64,000 bases of DNA from Epiperipatus broadwayi (Eukaryota; Onychophora; Udeonychophora; Euonychophora; Peripatidae), in contig JAQFVV010006274.1 in the NCBI GenBank assembly GCA_028023455.1, positions 5,456,001 to 5,520,000 on the forward strand, given 5' to 3'. The notes below the pieces were generated by a model. The model was not told the origin of the DNA. It searched no databases and was given only the letters and a program-made list of their open reading frames with translations. The position numbers and the translations under genes were made by a program. Positions 47,019 through 58,200 of the stretch are shown in pieces (the first letter of the stretch is position 1; the number at the start of each line of letters is the position of its first letter).

Positions 47019-49550
47019 TCACACTACCAAAGTCCTAATCCCTTTTTCTCTATTAATACTAGGCCTTATTCTCTTAATTAACAATGATTCTCTTATCTTC
47101 CTGTCCCTTCTACTGTTTGCAAAACTAATCATTTTTATACTTTCCTTCTCCAAATCATGCCCTGTCTCCATCATATGCACAAATACTGGTGAACTTTTTT
47201 CATACCTATGTTGCCTCAGCCTTGTATATATAGAGTTCTTTGTCTCACCCACATATTTATTTCTAACCCCCTTATCCCTACACTTTTTACACTCTATCAT
47301 ATAAACCCCATTAACATAATTCCTCTCTTTATCTATATATTTATTATCCAAAACCTTCATCAAATTTTTTCTCTTCTTATTCACTATTCTGTATTTCACA
47401 TCATTTCTATATTTTACATTAAGCTTTTCAATTATACTATTAATTTTCCTAACTATTCTATAATCATGTACTCTTATTCCTATATATTTGTTTTTCCTAT
47501 CCCTTTTAATTACTCTTCTCTCATTCTCTTCTTCCTTTCTACATTTCCTTTCTACACTCTCAATATTCCTCTTTATTATCTTTTCTGGATACTTACTATC
47601 CCTAAACTCCTTAAATATCATATCTATTTCCTTTTTATAATCTTCTTTATCTCTGCAATAATTATTTGCTCTAAATACTCTTGATGTTATAGAATTAATT
47701 TTAAATTGCTTATCTACATCAGACTCCCAATTCACTATATTACCCTTCTCCTTCTTTCTAAACACCCCTGTTCTCACTTTACACTTCCCTTTACTATACT
47801 CTTTTTTCATCATTATATCCAAATACACCAATTCATTATTCTTTTCCCATTCCATTGTGAATCTTAACTTCTTATCCAACTTATTAACCTTATCATAATA
47901 CTTTTTTACTTGTCTTTCAGTCTTATTAAATATCAATAAGAAATCATCTACATATCTCTTAATTAAAATTGGTCCATTTTCCTCCTTCACCATAGCTTCT
48001 TCCATATCTTGCATGTAAATATCACTCAACACTCCACTTAATGCCCCTCCTATCAATAACCCTTCTTTCTGTTTATAATAACTCCCATTAAACTGAAAAG
48101 TAATATCTCTACAACACAAGCTCATTAAATTTTCCAACACTTCTACTGGCATTTCTACCTCTTTCTCTCTATCCCTCCTATACTTGTCCACTGCCAACCC
48201 TATTGCTTTCTTTACATCTATATTTGTGTACATAGACACCACATCCATTTTCACCATTATCAAATTATACCTCTCATATTTTTCCACCCTTTCCCTAATT
48301 TCCTCCACCAACTGCCTATTATTTTTTATGAAAGCCACACTCTCCCTATTCACATACTTCCTAAACATCTTTCCCAACCATTTTGATACCCTATCATAAT
48401 ACGATCCTATACCATTAATCACTGGTCTCAATGGCACCCCTTCTTTATATATTTTTGGCGCTCCATAAATCTTCGCCACCTCACAATCCTTACTTACTAT
48501 ATTTTCCATTACTCCCCTACTTATTATTCCTTTATTATACAATCCTTTAACCATTCCATATATCTTATCACTCTTCATCTTCGTATCATTCCTTCCTATT
48601 TTAACAAAAAATTCCTCCTTCAACAACTCTTCCATTTTTTTAATATATTCTTCTCTATACATTACAACCAATTTTCCACCTTTATCTGACTTCATAAAAA
48701 TTACATCTCTTTCATATTCCCTTTTAAGTTTTTTAACTTCATCTATCCTTATCTTTCTTTCCATCTGTTTCCTATTTTGTCTTACATACTTCATTTTATA
48801 TACCATATTACCAATATCTTCTTTTAATTCATTCAGCCATTTTTTATCATTCCCATTCATAACATTATACACATCTCTATTATCATAATAATATATCCCA
48901 TATTTGTCCTCCAACACTCTCTGCACCATTTTTTCTACCCCTATTTGTAATTCCATAGTATCTTCTCTGCTACTATCTTCATATGGAACATACTTCAATC
49001 CTTTGTTTATTATCCTTAAATGTTCTTCTTTCAATTTTATTAATGTCAAGTTACATACATTACTTTCTTCATTTCTTTCTTCTCCTTCTACTTCTTTTCC
49101 TTCTTTTCTCATCAACTTATCCATCTTCTTCTTATGTCTTTCATTTGTCTTATCATTTATAATACCTCTCTTCACTTCAAACAAGTCTTCAAATAATTGT
49201 TCTTCTTTCCTATTAATTCTAGTCACCAGTTTCCTTTCCAAATCCTTAATATCTTCATAAATCCTGTTTTTATTTCTATATCCATCTCTTATATATTCTC
49301 TTAATACTCTATTCTCCATATTCCTTATCAAGTCTTCTTTATTTTTCATCATCCTCCTCAACTTTTCCATTTTCACAAAATTTGGAATAACATTTCTATT
49401 TAAGCACCTTTTCATGAACCTTATATTATTCTTAACATTATTTAATCTAATTAATAATCTCCATCTTCTGTGTACCATTCTTGACACCTCCTCCCCTGCT
49501 ACCACTTTAATATATTCTATATACTTCTTAACATTGTTAATGTCTTCCAT
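47019..49550 (-). CDS. Penelope-like reverse transcriptase with GIY-YIG endonuclease
   Basis: An uninterrupted 843-residue ORF. Residues 1-280 are highly charged and probably helical. The RT starts with KSDKGGKLVVM (287-297). APKIY and PLRPVI (364-378) follow. Motif A is MVKMDVVSMYTNID with Asp436. Motif B is a variant GLLIGGALSG (497-506). Motif C is YVDD (533-536). The C-terminus holds a GIY-YIG nuclease: GVYMIECKKC (748-757), KYVGET (765-770), catalytic Arg777 in TRLRQH, and probable metal ligand Glu821 in RESLL. This is the canonical Penelope order. The protein would copy element RNA at an endonuclease-made nick. No other ORF is present in the element. The strong Lys/Asn/Ile/Arg bias follows the C-poor sense strand. 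The start ATG is the first in frame. Confidence 0.93.
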   Translation of the reverse strand: MEDINNVKKYIEYIKVVAGEEVSRMVHRRWRLLIRLNNVKNNIRFMKRCLNRNVIPNFVKMEKLRRMMKNKEDLIRNMENRVLREYIRDGYRNKNRIYEDIKDLERKLVTRINRKEEQLFEDLFEVKRGIINDKTNERHKKKMDKLMRKEGKEVEGEERNEESNVCNLTLIKLKEEHLRIINKGLKYVPYEDSSREDTMELQIGVEKMVQRVLEDKYGIYYYDNRDVYNVMNGNDKKWLNELKEDIGNMVYKMKYVRQNRKQMERKIRIDEVKKLKREYERDVIFMKSDKGGKLVVMYREEYIKKMEELLKEEFFVKIGRNDTKMKSDKIYGMVKGLYNKGIISRGVMENIVSKDCEVAKIYGAPKIYKEGVPLRPVINGIGSYYDRVSKWLGKMFRKYVNRESVAFIKNNRQLVEEIRERVEKYERYNLIMVKMDVVSMYTNIDVKKAIGLAVDKYRRDREKEVEMPVEVLENLMSLCCRDITFQFNGSYYKQKEGLLIGGALSGVLSDIYMQDMEEAMVKEENGPILIKRYVDDFLLIFNKTERQVKKYYDKVNKLDKKLRFTMEWEKNNELVYLDIMMKKEYSKGKCKVRTGVFRKKEKGNIVNWESDVDKQFKINSITSRVFRANNYCRDKEDYKKEIDMIFKEFRDSKYPEKIIKRNIESVERKCRKEEENERRVIKRDRKNKYIGIRVHDYRIVRKINSIIEKLNVKYRNDVKYRIVNKKRKNLMKVLDNKYIDKERNYVNGVYMIECKKCRDKGVRNKYVGETKNSIYTRLRQHRYEKSSPVFVHMMETGHDLEKESIKMISFANSRRDRKIRESLLIKRIRPSINREKGIRTLVV

Positions 49551-49679
49551 CCTGGTTGTATATCCACAATATTCACAAACTTCTTTAGCCTGTTATTCTT
49601 TCGTGTATTATCTTATATTTCACATATAACTCTTATCCATTTCTTCTTTCTCCCTCTATATTTTGCTTCTTTTTATATT

Positions 49680-50580
49680 TCACTATAAACTCATCAACAC
49701 TCCTTTAACACTTTAAGCAAATAATTTTATTTATTTAACAGTTTCGACTGTACTAGCAGTCTTCGTCAGATCTACAACATAAAAAAATTAGATAAATATT
49801 ATATCAATACAACCAAAATTATTATTCTTCATATTCTCATATAAAATTATAATAAAACAAAATAATATAAAGCAAAAACAACTCAGTCCAAAACCTTTCA
49901 ACCAAAATTTTCCCATATCTTTTTAAAAAAAAAAAAAACCCAAAACATAAAACCTAAACTATAAAAAATAATAATAAAAAATTTTTAATAATAAAAATAT
50001 AAAAATTTCTTTAAAATCATTTTTAAATTATTTTTTAAGATTACAAGCAAATAAATGTATTAAAACAATTCAAATTTTATCATCAAACCATTAAAAACAA
50101 AACCCTTAAAACCCATTAAAACATTAATCTAAAAAATTAATACCAAAAATTATCATTTTTATCATAATTACATATATAAGACCAAAAACCCAAAATCAAA
50201 AATTAAAATTAAAAAATAAACTTAAAAATAAAAATCAAAAAACAAAAACCATAAACTAAAATCATTCTTTCCCCCTTTTTTTACACTCTCATTTATACCC
50301 TACTTACTTCATTTTATACCTTCATACCATCCCCTCAATTCCCTTCCTCATATATACTCTAATACTCCCTACCATCTTTACTTATTTAACTACCATCTTA
50401 TAACATTTAATATCAATACAAACTTAACTATTTTACCTTAACTTTCCTTCTACCTTCACCTTTCCTCCATCTTTTTTTTATTATTAACCACTTCCCAACT
50501 TCCTTTCTTTCCCCATCAACTAGCTCCCCCTATTAACCACTTCTATTACTTAATTACCCTAACTCTTAATTCTTTATAAC
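49680..50580 (-). repeat. Upstream pseudo-LTR of the Penelope-like element
   Basis: About 901 bp, from TCACTATAAACTCATC to TTCTTTATAAC on the plus strand. It would provide the promoter for the minus-strand ORF. It ends exactly where the 10-bp repeat bordering the 50584-53326 segment begins to include host bases. Confidence 0.9.
49738..49775 (-). ncRNA. Hammerhead-like core in the upstream pseudo-LTR
   Basis: Same sequence as the copy at 46013-46050: CTGACGA, A, GACTG/CAGTC stem II, GAAAC. It is located just 5' of the ORF leader on the minus strand. Confidence 0.65.
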
Positions 50581-50583
50581 GAT

Positions 50584-53326
50584 CGAAATGAAAGTGAAGA
50601 TCGAATCTAACCACAAAAACAATATCTGCAACTACCAGGGCGCCATCTAGGCATTTGAGCCTAGAAAAATTTATAAAGTAGGCAGATACGCGCTGTTAGG
50701 ATTCCACTTTATTTAAATATTCCGATCGTTAGCCCAAGTCACTAGCTCAGCGGAGATGCAGAGATAAAAAATCTATAAATTTTATATGTTAAATATAAAA
50801 GAATAAAAGCCACTGCCAGAAATTAACACGTAAAAATATTTATTTACGCACATATAAAATAACATTTAAATTTTGAGGAATGAGTTTAACATTTTAGATT
50901 TTTATATTAACTTTTAATTTTACATTTCACTAAGTTTCAATGAGTTTAATATTTATTTAGATAGTCAAGTATGAATAGACTACATAGATCTGCATTTGAA
51001 AAGAAAATATTCTTCCCTGATTTAACCTTAGGCAACAAATTTCACAATCAACTGGCGCCAATCCATCTGATACATTCATGTATTCAATGTAGCATGATAT
51101 GACAACACAAAATACTATACTGTCAGGAATGTACATCTGAACAATAAGTAGAAATAGAGAAGACATTGACTCTCCACCAACAGGAATGTGACATCTGTTG
51201 GCAAGTAGAACAATAAACAAAAAACTCCATAGGAATGGACTGCGGTCTTCTGCCGACTTACAAACCCATCCATAGACAAACAGAGGGTGTGTGGCGTATA
51301 TCTATAATCCTGCCCGTAGCGGATCTCATACTACATCTACAATTACACAAATATATCCAATCCATTGAACCAATTCAACTACGAAATGAATAACCTAAGA
51401 TTACCCTCCCTTAATATAACTTTACAAAACTATATAGCCATTCACGCCCGACTTAAATTTAACATTTAGATATGTTCGCATAAATGCATTTTATAAAATT
51501 TGTTTTAAAATGTTGAGTATAGATCAGCTGCACAGATTCCACGGTCAAAAACATCCCAAATTAAACACAACCGATCAAAATACAAAGTCATCGATAAGCG
51601 TCACTTGCATGGGGAATATACAAATTCCATTAGCATTCACCGTAAGATGCTTGCAGTGATATCCTTGACATATATTCTAATCGAATGTGAAAACCACAAC
51701 ATTATCAACCGCTAACGAATCTATGCAACGTCTATACCCAACCTAAATTTCATCATTTAAAATTTAAACAACAAATAATTTATACAATAAGAGAGAAAAA
51801 AAAAATGGAAATGATTTTTATCAATCGGAAAACATATAAAATTAAACATTATTAATTGATTTTAAACATAAAAGTCAGATAGAAGTTCATAAGCTTGAAC
51901 AAAAGTTCTTAGTTATTTTTAAATTTAGAGTTCATGTCAATATAGCTTACAGTAGAAGAGTCCAGGTTCCTGTTTTTAATTCCCGCGATGTTTCCATTGG
52001 AAGATAATGTTCTGGAGGTAGCATTAGCTGGTTCCATTCTTGTATCACAGTCTTTTCATTTTATATTTTTTTTAAAACAAACAAAAAAAAATGAGAGAGA
52101 ACGGCAAGTGCATCCTACCGTTCTCATCAAATCAAGTCCGAAAAAAAACTGTCTGGAACTCAATATTTCTCTTTTTATAGTAAATCTCCAGATTGAATGA
52201 ACAAAGACGTCACTAATCCAAATTTTCGTTCGGGTCCGGGCTGAGGCTTGGTGCTTCCATTGGTCAAGCTAATTTCTTTTTATTTTCTTATCTATCTTTC
52301 ATCAGATCATTTTAATTATACAAGAGCCCGAAGCTAGCTTGCTTTTCAAACAATTTATAAACAATCATTTCCATTTACAGATTACATTAATTAATACCTG
52401 TTTTTATTTTTAAATCTTGTACTTTTTTATAAAAAAAAGTACGTTCAAATACTTATTTGTTTTTTTTAAAAAAATATATATTTTTAAAGTTTGGCATCTG
52501 TGCGAATGTATATACGTTTAACAAACCTTTTAATTTTAGCGTTTAGTTTTTTACTTTTATTTGCGAACTTTTAAGTTTTTATTTTAAATTAATGTAACGA
52601 CATATTTATATATCGTTACATATCAGTAAACTTCCTCAAAAAACAAAAACATTAAAAAAAAAAAAAGACTTTACTTAGTGTTAGTAATTTCGTTACACAA
52701 ATTGATTATATATGAAAATTTCAAAAGGACAAAACTTTTTTTTTTTTTAAAAAAGACAAAACAGTAATTACACACAAATATAATGATTAAAAAAAAAAAG
52801 TTGACTGTTGATTCCCTATTACCAGCTAAATTTCTGCCCCCTCCCTTCCAAGTTTCATTTCTCCTACCTTTAACTATTACTTAGGCAAGTTGAACGATTA
52901 GATTTTAATTTAACAAGACTTTTTTCAAAAAAAAATAAATTATGATTTATATTTATTATTACGTTTTATTCCTCGCATTTTTATTTACATATGCGCAATT
53001 TTTTTTTTACTGGCAGTACCTTTAAGACCAAACATTCAAACTGTATTCCACGTCAATACAACAAATATATTTATACTAATTTCAGAAAAAATATTACGGG
53101 CATGATTTATTTTCAAAAGTACTAGTGGTTTATTAAACATCTGCCTATAACTTTACGTTGATACAAAAATGTACTTATTTCAGAAAAAAACAATAAATGT
53201 TATTTGCCTGATTCACTTTTAAAATTCTCAGGGCACTCGTGATTTATTAAAGATTGAAAATTTCATCATCATCAATTCCCCTTCTCAGGGTCAATCTCTG
53301 AGGTAAGGCCACACTTGGGATGCCAA
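50584..53326. mobile_element. Unclassified 2.7-kb insertion beside the Penelope-like element
   Basis: The direct 10-mer TTATAACGAT occurs at 50574-50583 and 53327-53336. Its left copy joins the pseudo-LTR end (TTATAAC) to the first three bases of the pogo target (GAT). This is what a target duplication from a later insertion at that junction would look like. The 2,743 bp between are richer in G+C and CpG than the rest, and include CCATTGG and GACGTCAC motifs (near 52259 and 52207). I find no terminal inverted repeats, poly-A tail or convincing gene. The right edge, read on the minus strand, contains TTGATGATGATGA, which recalls an RTE tail. Confidence 0.6.
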
Positions 53327-53333
53327 TTATAAC

Positions 53334-53685
53334 GATTTTTAATTGTAATTAACAATTTAAAAATTACTTGGCGACTTGAAATTAATGTGATGTAAAATGA
53401 AATTTGATTTTTAAATGGAATTGAAAATTAAAAAATTTAAGACAAAAATAAGAATTTAATTTTTAGTTGTTAGTTTTAATTATCATAAGTCTAAGTTCAT
53501 AAACAATTAATAAAATCGTCTCAAATATTAATTACTAATTACATTGTCCACAGAAAATCATTAAGACAACATGAAAGTGAACTTGGTGCTAGTTGTATTT
53601 CCTCTTGTGAGAATCTGATTTTTTACCAGTTTGCAAACGAACGTGTTTTTTGGCAAATAGCGATAATAATTAAAACGTATTTTGG
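53334..53685 (+). mobile_element. pogo/Tigger-like relic copy 2, right part
   Basis: It resumes the pogo copy at GATTTTTAATTGTAATTAAC and follows the first copy through ATTAATGTGATG, AATTGAAAATTAAAAAATT, GTGCTAGTTGTATTTCCT and ATAATAATTAAAA. It keeps some bases around 53610-53645 that copy 1 lacks. The helix-turn-helix section is missing and the right inverted end is lost. Confidence 0.75.
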
Positions 53686-53689
53686 ATTC

Positions 53690-54327
53690 AATGGTTGCAA
53701 TAAAGGCAGGAAATTGAGAAGTCAAGATTTACTGATTATAAAATTATACTGACAAACCCAAAATTAAAATGTTTAATGCAGCTAATCATATCAATTTTTT
53801 TTAAAAAAAAAAACAATGTAATTCAACTAAATAAAATTAATCCGATGAAAGCACAACTAGCTGGAAAAAACATAAAAAATTAAAATTGATAAATTGTGTT
53901 TAAGGGTTTCAGGGAATTATAATTCATTTAAATGAATTATAGCATTGAAAGGAAATGAAATTAATCTAATAAATGTACAGAAATTTTTTGTGCAATTTTT
54001 ATGCACATTAAAAAATATTTTAATAATGTGACAAGTATTTTTATAAATGTAAATTAAAAAAATATACAAATTTTATATATTATAGCATTCAAATTATCCA
54101 AAATGTTTAATATTAAATTTTCAGTATAAATAATAATATTTTAAATTTATACTAAGTAAAATTTTAAGTAATGCGTCTTCTATGTAAATAAGTAGTAATA
54201 CAATATATATATATATTGTATATGTATAAATATGTAAATAGATATTATTCTAAAACTTTGATTTTAAAAAAAAAAAAATTATCTTAGTTAACCTTAATTA
54301 TTAATTCAACGTTTTTTTTTTTTTTAG
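53690..54327 (+). other. EML intron 2, 3' end
   Basis: AT-rich sequence without recognised features, ending in a T-rich tract and TAG acceptor. Confidence 0.5.
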
Positions 54328-54353
54328 TTCCAAAGATATAATTTTTAATCAAG
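54328..54353 (+). CDS. EML: EML-family microexon (26 bases)
   Basis: A run of more than ten T and TAG precedes the exon and GTAAGT follows it, an ideal donor. Completed with TG from exon 2 it reads Cys, then SKDIIFNQ. Its last base joins AT of the next exon to give Asp, leading into DGYLRMYLCG. EML proteins have a short acidic segment just before this point. Only this 26-base insertion lets exon 2 (phase 2) connect to exon 54820 (which needs phase 1), so phase supports the call strongly even though the exon is tiny. Confidence 0.75.
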
Positions 54354-54819
54354 GTAAGTTTTAAAAATAGTTATACATTATTTTTAGTAATTATTATCGA
54401 TTTTTTTCCTAATATTTAAATAATGTAACATATTTTATGAAAATTAAAAGCAATAAATTTTTAATGATTTTAATCTAACTAAACTTAATTACTGCTTAAA
54501 TAATGAACAATATATATATCACAATTAATTCTATTTTAAAATGTGCATTGTTTTAATAAAAAAAAGATTTTAACATTATAATATCTTCATGAAAAAAAAA
54601 AAAAACTTACTTTTTGTAATTTCATTAGCAGTAAACATAAAGTCTATTTAAGATTATATGATCATCTTGAAAAAATATAGTCAAAAAAGTTTATAAATTT
54701 TAATGGATTGCTAAATACTGTTGTATCACAATATTTTTTTTATTGTCATTGCATATGTGAATATCATTCAATTAGTCTTAGTAAAATAAACCTTCCTATT
54801 ATTTATTTTTTTGTTAAAG
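54354..54819 (+). other. EML intron 3 (466 bp)
   Basis: GTAAGT...AAAG intron, AT-rich, with nothing else recognised. The open frame running through its end into the next exon is intron read-through without a natural start. Confidence 0.7.
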
Positions 54820-54949
54820 ATGATGGTTACCTTCGAATGTACTTATGTGGTCATCCTATTACAATGTATGTTCCCACAGAGAGTTTAAGAGACTATCAAT
54901 ATAATAAACCATTACCACCTCCTTCCAACAAATTACATTTAGAGTGGGT
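54820..54949 (+). CDS. EML: EML-family exon, HELP motif start
   Basis: The acceptor is TTGTTAAAG and the donor is GT/GTATCC. After the shared Asp codon the frame reads DGYLRMYLCGHPITMYVPTE, then a YNKPLPPPSNKLHLEWV stretch. This matches the EML consensus of a DG..(K/R)(I/M)(F/Y)(L/I)RGRP(V/I)TMY(I/V)P block followed by LPP..LKLEWVYGYRG. The usual RGRP is CGHP here, a small departure. The exon ends with GT, completed to Val by the next exon. The segment packs hydrophobically between the two propellers in EML structures. Confidence 0.92.
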
Positions 54950-55057
54950 GTATCCTTTATAATATAGTTACTGTTATGTTTTAAAATTAAGCTAAAATTT
55001 AATTTTTAATTAAAAATTAATTTAAAAAGTATTATAATTTTTCTTAATTGTTTTCAG

Positions 55058-55207
55058 TTACGGATATAGGGGTCGTGATTGTAGATCTAATCTTTACTTA
55101 TTACCCACAGGAGAAATAGTTTATTTTATAGCAGCTGTTATAGTGTTATACAATGTAGAAGAACAAATGCAAAGGCATTACACAGGTCATACAGATGATG
55201 TTAAATG
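55058..55207 (+). CDS. EML: EML-family exon, HELP motif and first blade
   Basis: The acceptor is TTGTTTTCAG and the donor is TG/GTAAAT. The frame begins (V)YGYRGRDCRSNLYLLPTG and continues EIVYFIAAVIVLYNVEEQ and RHYTGHTDDVK. This is the most diagnostic EML stretch: HELP core YGYRGRDCR, then the first WD-like strand pair ending in the GHTDDVK blade boundary. All residues expected by family conservation are in place. The exon ends with two bases of a Cys codon completed by exon 61407. The intron before it is only 108 bp. Confidence 0.95.
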
Positions 55208-58200
55208 GTAAATATCTTTTTATTTTTCAATAATTTAATGATTTAGCTTTGTTTTATTATCTTTAATTTTATTATTTTTAAGAAATAAAACACAGAGTAA
55301 GTCAGAGTTTATGTATTGTATGTATTTGTGCATGTATTATAAGTTTTGTATGACTAATTTTGCTATTTGCTTTAAATAGATTATGTATTTGTATATATAT
55401 ACTCATAGAAATTTTATTTTTAACAGTAATTAAAAAGCACAAGGGTTTCTCATTTTTTATGCCACTCATTCAATATAAATTCTAACTTTTATGTCTGAAT
55501 TATTATTGAATATGTGATATATATTCTCAGAATGCTCAATTCTCCTCTTTAAAAAAGGGGGAGGTGCACAGGAGATGGTAGTCAATGATTTAAAAAATAC
55601 AGTAGCCATTTTTTGCCTACATGAGAATGTCAATACAAGTTAGATTGTGATGTTTATTGTACAATACTTTATACATAATTTACAATTTTAATATGAACTG
55701 TCACTACTATCAATAAATGAGTATTTTAAAAATTAATTAAACAAGAAATTATTTAAAAATTGCACCAAGTTTATAATAGAAATATTGAACTTTGTATTGT
55801 AAAAAGAACAAACTTTTAAAATTTTTTTGCTATTTCTATTTTTTATTTATTAAGTCATAATAATTGTTAATCTTTTAAATCTAAATGCAGTTTATTTAAG
55901 ATTATATATATTATAGTAAATAGTGGAAATTCCACTTGAAATAATCTTGAACCAATGAGTGTCAGTTTTTTTTTTTTTGTCATTGGCAACATTGAATGTG
56001 ATATTATTTTTGGTATAAACTTATGATACAATGAAAAATTTCTAATATATATTATATATTGTGATGGGATGATAATGGTTGGACATCATCACAAGTTAAT
56101 TTCAGCTAGTCCTTTAATATCAATACATTAATGAGTTAAATAAAATTTTAAAAAATCTTTAAAAAGATAAACATAGATTGAGAATGAAAATATATCTTTG
56201 TAGACTTAATATATATGTATACATACATGGCATGTATAACTTATTCATAAATATAATGTAATATATACATGAAGAATTTTCTAGAATTTGTACATATATT
56301 TTATTTTGTTTTTTATTATCTAGTAAAACTATAGTTAATTATTAAGGGTTTTTTTTATATATTGTCATTTATATAATTTTTTTTATTTTTTATTTGTAAA
56401 AAAGAAAAGAATTTTGTTTTTTCTCTTATCAAATTTAGAGATTCAAAAAATATATTTTATTTTTTGTGTATTGATTAAACCCATTATTTTATTTATTAAT
56501 TAAAAGATTTATCTGAGGATTTAACTAGAAAAGAATAGTGATAAGAAAAAATAGGCTGTAAACTACAAAAAGATTAGTTCTTGGATTGTTTTTTTTTAAC
56601 AGTGAGAAATAAAGGCAAGTTGTGACTGGGGACCATTACTTTTGAAAATTAAAGTTTAGGTGAGGAGATAGACTCGTATTTTTCAGAACTGTACAATTAC
56701 ATCAATATCAAGTACCAGCAAAATATTGTTTTTGTGTGGATTACCAATTCTTGCCTTGTCAGAATGTTGTTGCTAGAATAGTTAAAGAAAGCATAATAGA
56801 ATAGAAGAAATCATGGAATACACCAGTTTTTTACCCCCTCATCAACATGTGAACCTTTCCCAAATTATTCTATATGCAAATGCCTGCTTAATGGGGGAAA
56901 TGATCTTGTAAAATAAATGGAAAAATCTGAATTCTTGTGCCATCTTTTTTATTGTTTTATATATAAAGAGAATGCTGCAGGTTTTGAACAGTGAGTGAGT
57001 CAATTTTTTTTTTTAAAAAAAAAAAAAAGAGAGAGAAAGAAAGAAATATCTTAACACATTAAAACTTTTTTTTTCCTTTGAAGAGAATTTAACTTCAGAT
57101 ATATCTTTAAAATATTTAAAATAGCAAAGAAAACCATATACCTAAAGTAAGGTTGATTATTATTTTTTAATATATTTTAAACTTATTTAATATATGACAT
57201 TGATTTATTTTTTATATCAATACAATTTATGAATTATTCGATACGTATATATATTTATGTGTGCACGTGGAATGATATATTATTTTAAATCTATCAAGTA
57301 TATAGATAATTCAATTTTTACTTACAGATATGTATGTGTGCATATGAAATATTAGTTGTTGTTTTTTTTTTTTTTGTATTTTAATTTTTCTAAAATCAAT
57401 TTTTTTTTTAATTATTTATTAATTTTGGATAAAATATGGGTAACTGAAAGTAAAAGGTGGCAGGGGTTTTCACTTATATCTTAAATATTTTATTTTTCTA
57501 ATATGTTATATTGTGTTAAATTGTGGTTATGTTTATTTAATATTAATAAATTAGTTATTAAGTTGAGTCAGTATTTGGTGTTCAATTTATTTGCTCATCT
57601 CATTTCACAGTAAATATAAATAAATTTTGTTTTGTCTATTTTTTATACTGTATACCACTCACTTTGAGAGTTTAAGAGTATTATTCAGCTTGAACCTGGG
57701 ATATGCTTTAAGGAATTGCAAGTGGATGTTTTTATAAGAAGTCATTTAAAGTATTCTTTCTCTGAAAGGAGAAAATGACACATGAGTCAATGTGATTCAG
57801 GCTTTATAAAATACTTTATTAATTGCAAGTTTTTCTGATTCTTATAGGGATTGATACCTAAAGGGTGATCAGAAAATATAACTGATGATTTTTAGTTTGG
57901 TCCCCATTTTAATAATATAGATTTTTATTTTCAGTGTATTTATTTTTTAAATGAACTTGAAATAATATTGTTTGTGGATTGTGGATATGTGTTCTCCACA
58001 TATGAGGCTTATAGTAGTATTTAAATAACTAGGTTAATTGTAGATTTCATTGTTTAGAAATAGATAGTACCCTATGTAGGTCTTGAATTAGGTGTGTAAG
58101 GTTGTGAAGTAAAATGTGGTAGAAAGAACAAATGGGGTAGGTTCCTAGTACAATATATATGCACACCTTATAGTTAATTTTTTTTTAAAGAAAACCATAA

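Larger units (their letters stand above)
45955..50580 (-). mobile_element. Penelope-like element, apparently intact
   Basis: It consists of two direct pseudo-LTRs (45955-46869 and 49680-50580) around one long ORF on the minus strand. It is inserted in a pogo copy with an 11-bp duplication, GATTTTTAATT (45944-45954; the other copy, displaced by a later insertion, is 53334-53344). The pseudo-LTRs are almost identical apart from a few indels, so the insertion is recent. Both carry a hammerhead-like core, as is known for Penelope-like elements. The sense strand is strikingly poor in C. Element, ORF and endonuclease all look complete, so it may be active. Confidence 0.9.

Noticed and set aside
47208-49629. 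Plus-strand frames of 71-158 codons opposite the Penelope-like ORF.
   Set aside because: They are antisense shadows created by the G-poor plus strand, with low-complexity Ile/Phe/Leu/Ser content.
50957-51220. An 87-codon minus-strand frame with MSSLFLLIVQMY and CEICCLRLNQ.
   Set aside because: No domain, splice context or codon pattern supports it. It lies in the unclassified insertion.
50581-53333. 5' transduction of host sequence by the Penelope-like element (a single 7.4-kb insertion).
   Set aside because: The 10-bp repeat TTATAACGAT at both edges of the segment, mixing element and target bases, is better explained by a later insertion at the junction.
54708-54962. An 84-codon frame starting at ATG 54708 as a separate small gene.
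   Set aside because: It is intron sequence running into the EML HELP exon; the real exon is bounded by splice sites at 54820 and 54949.
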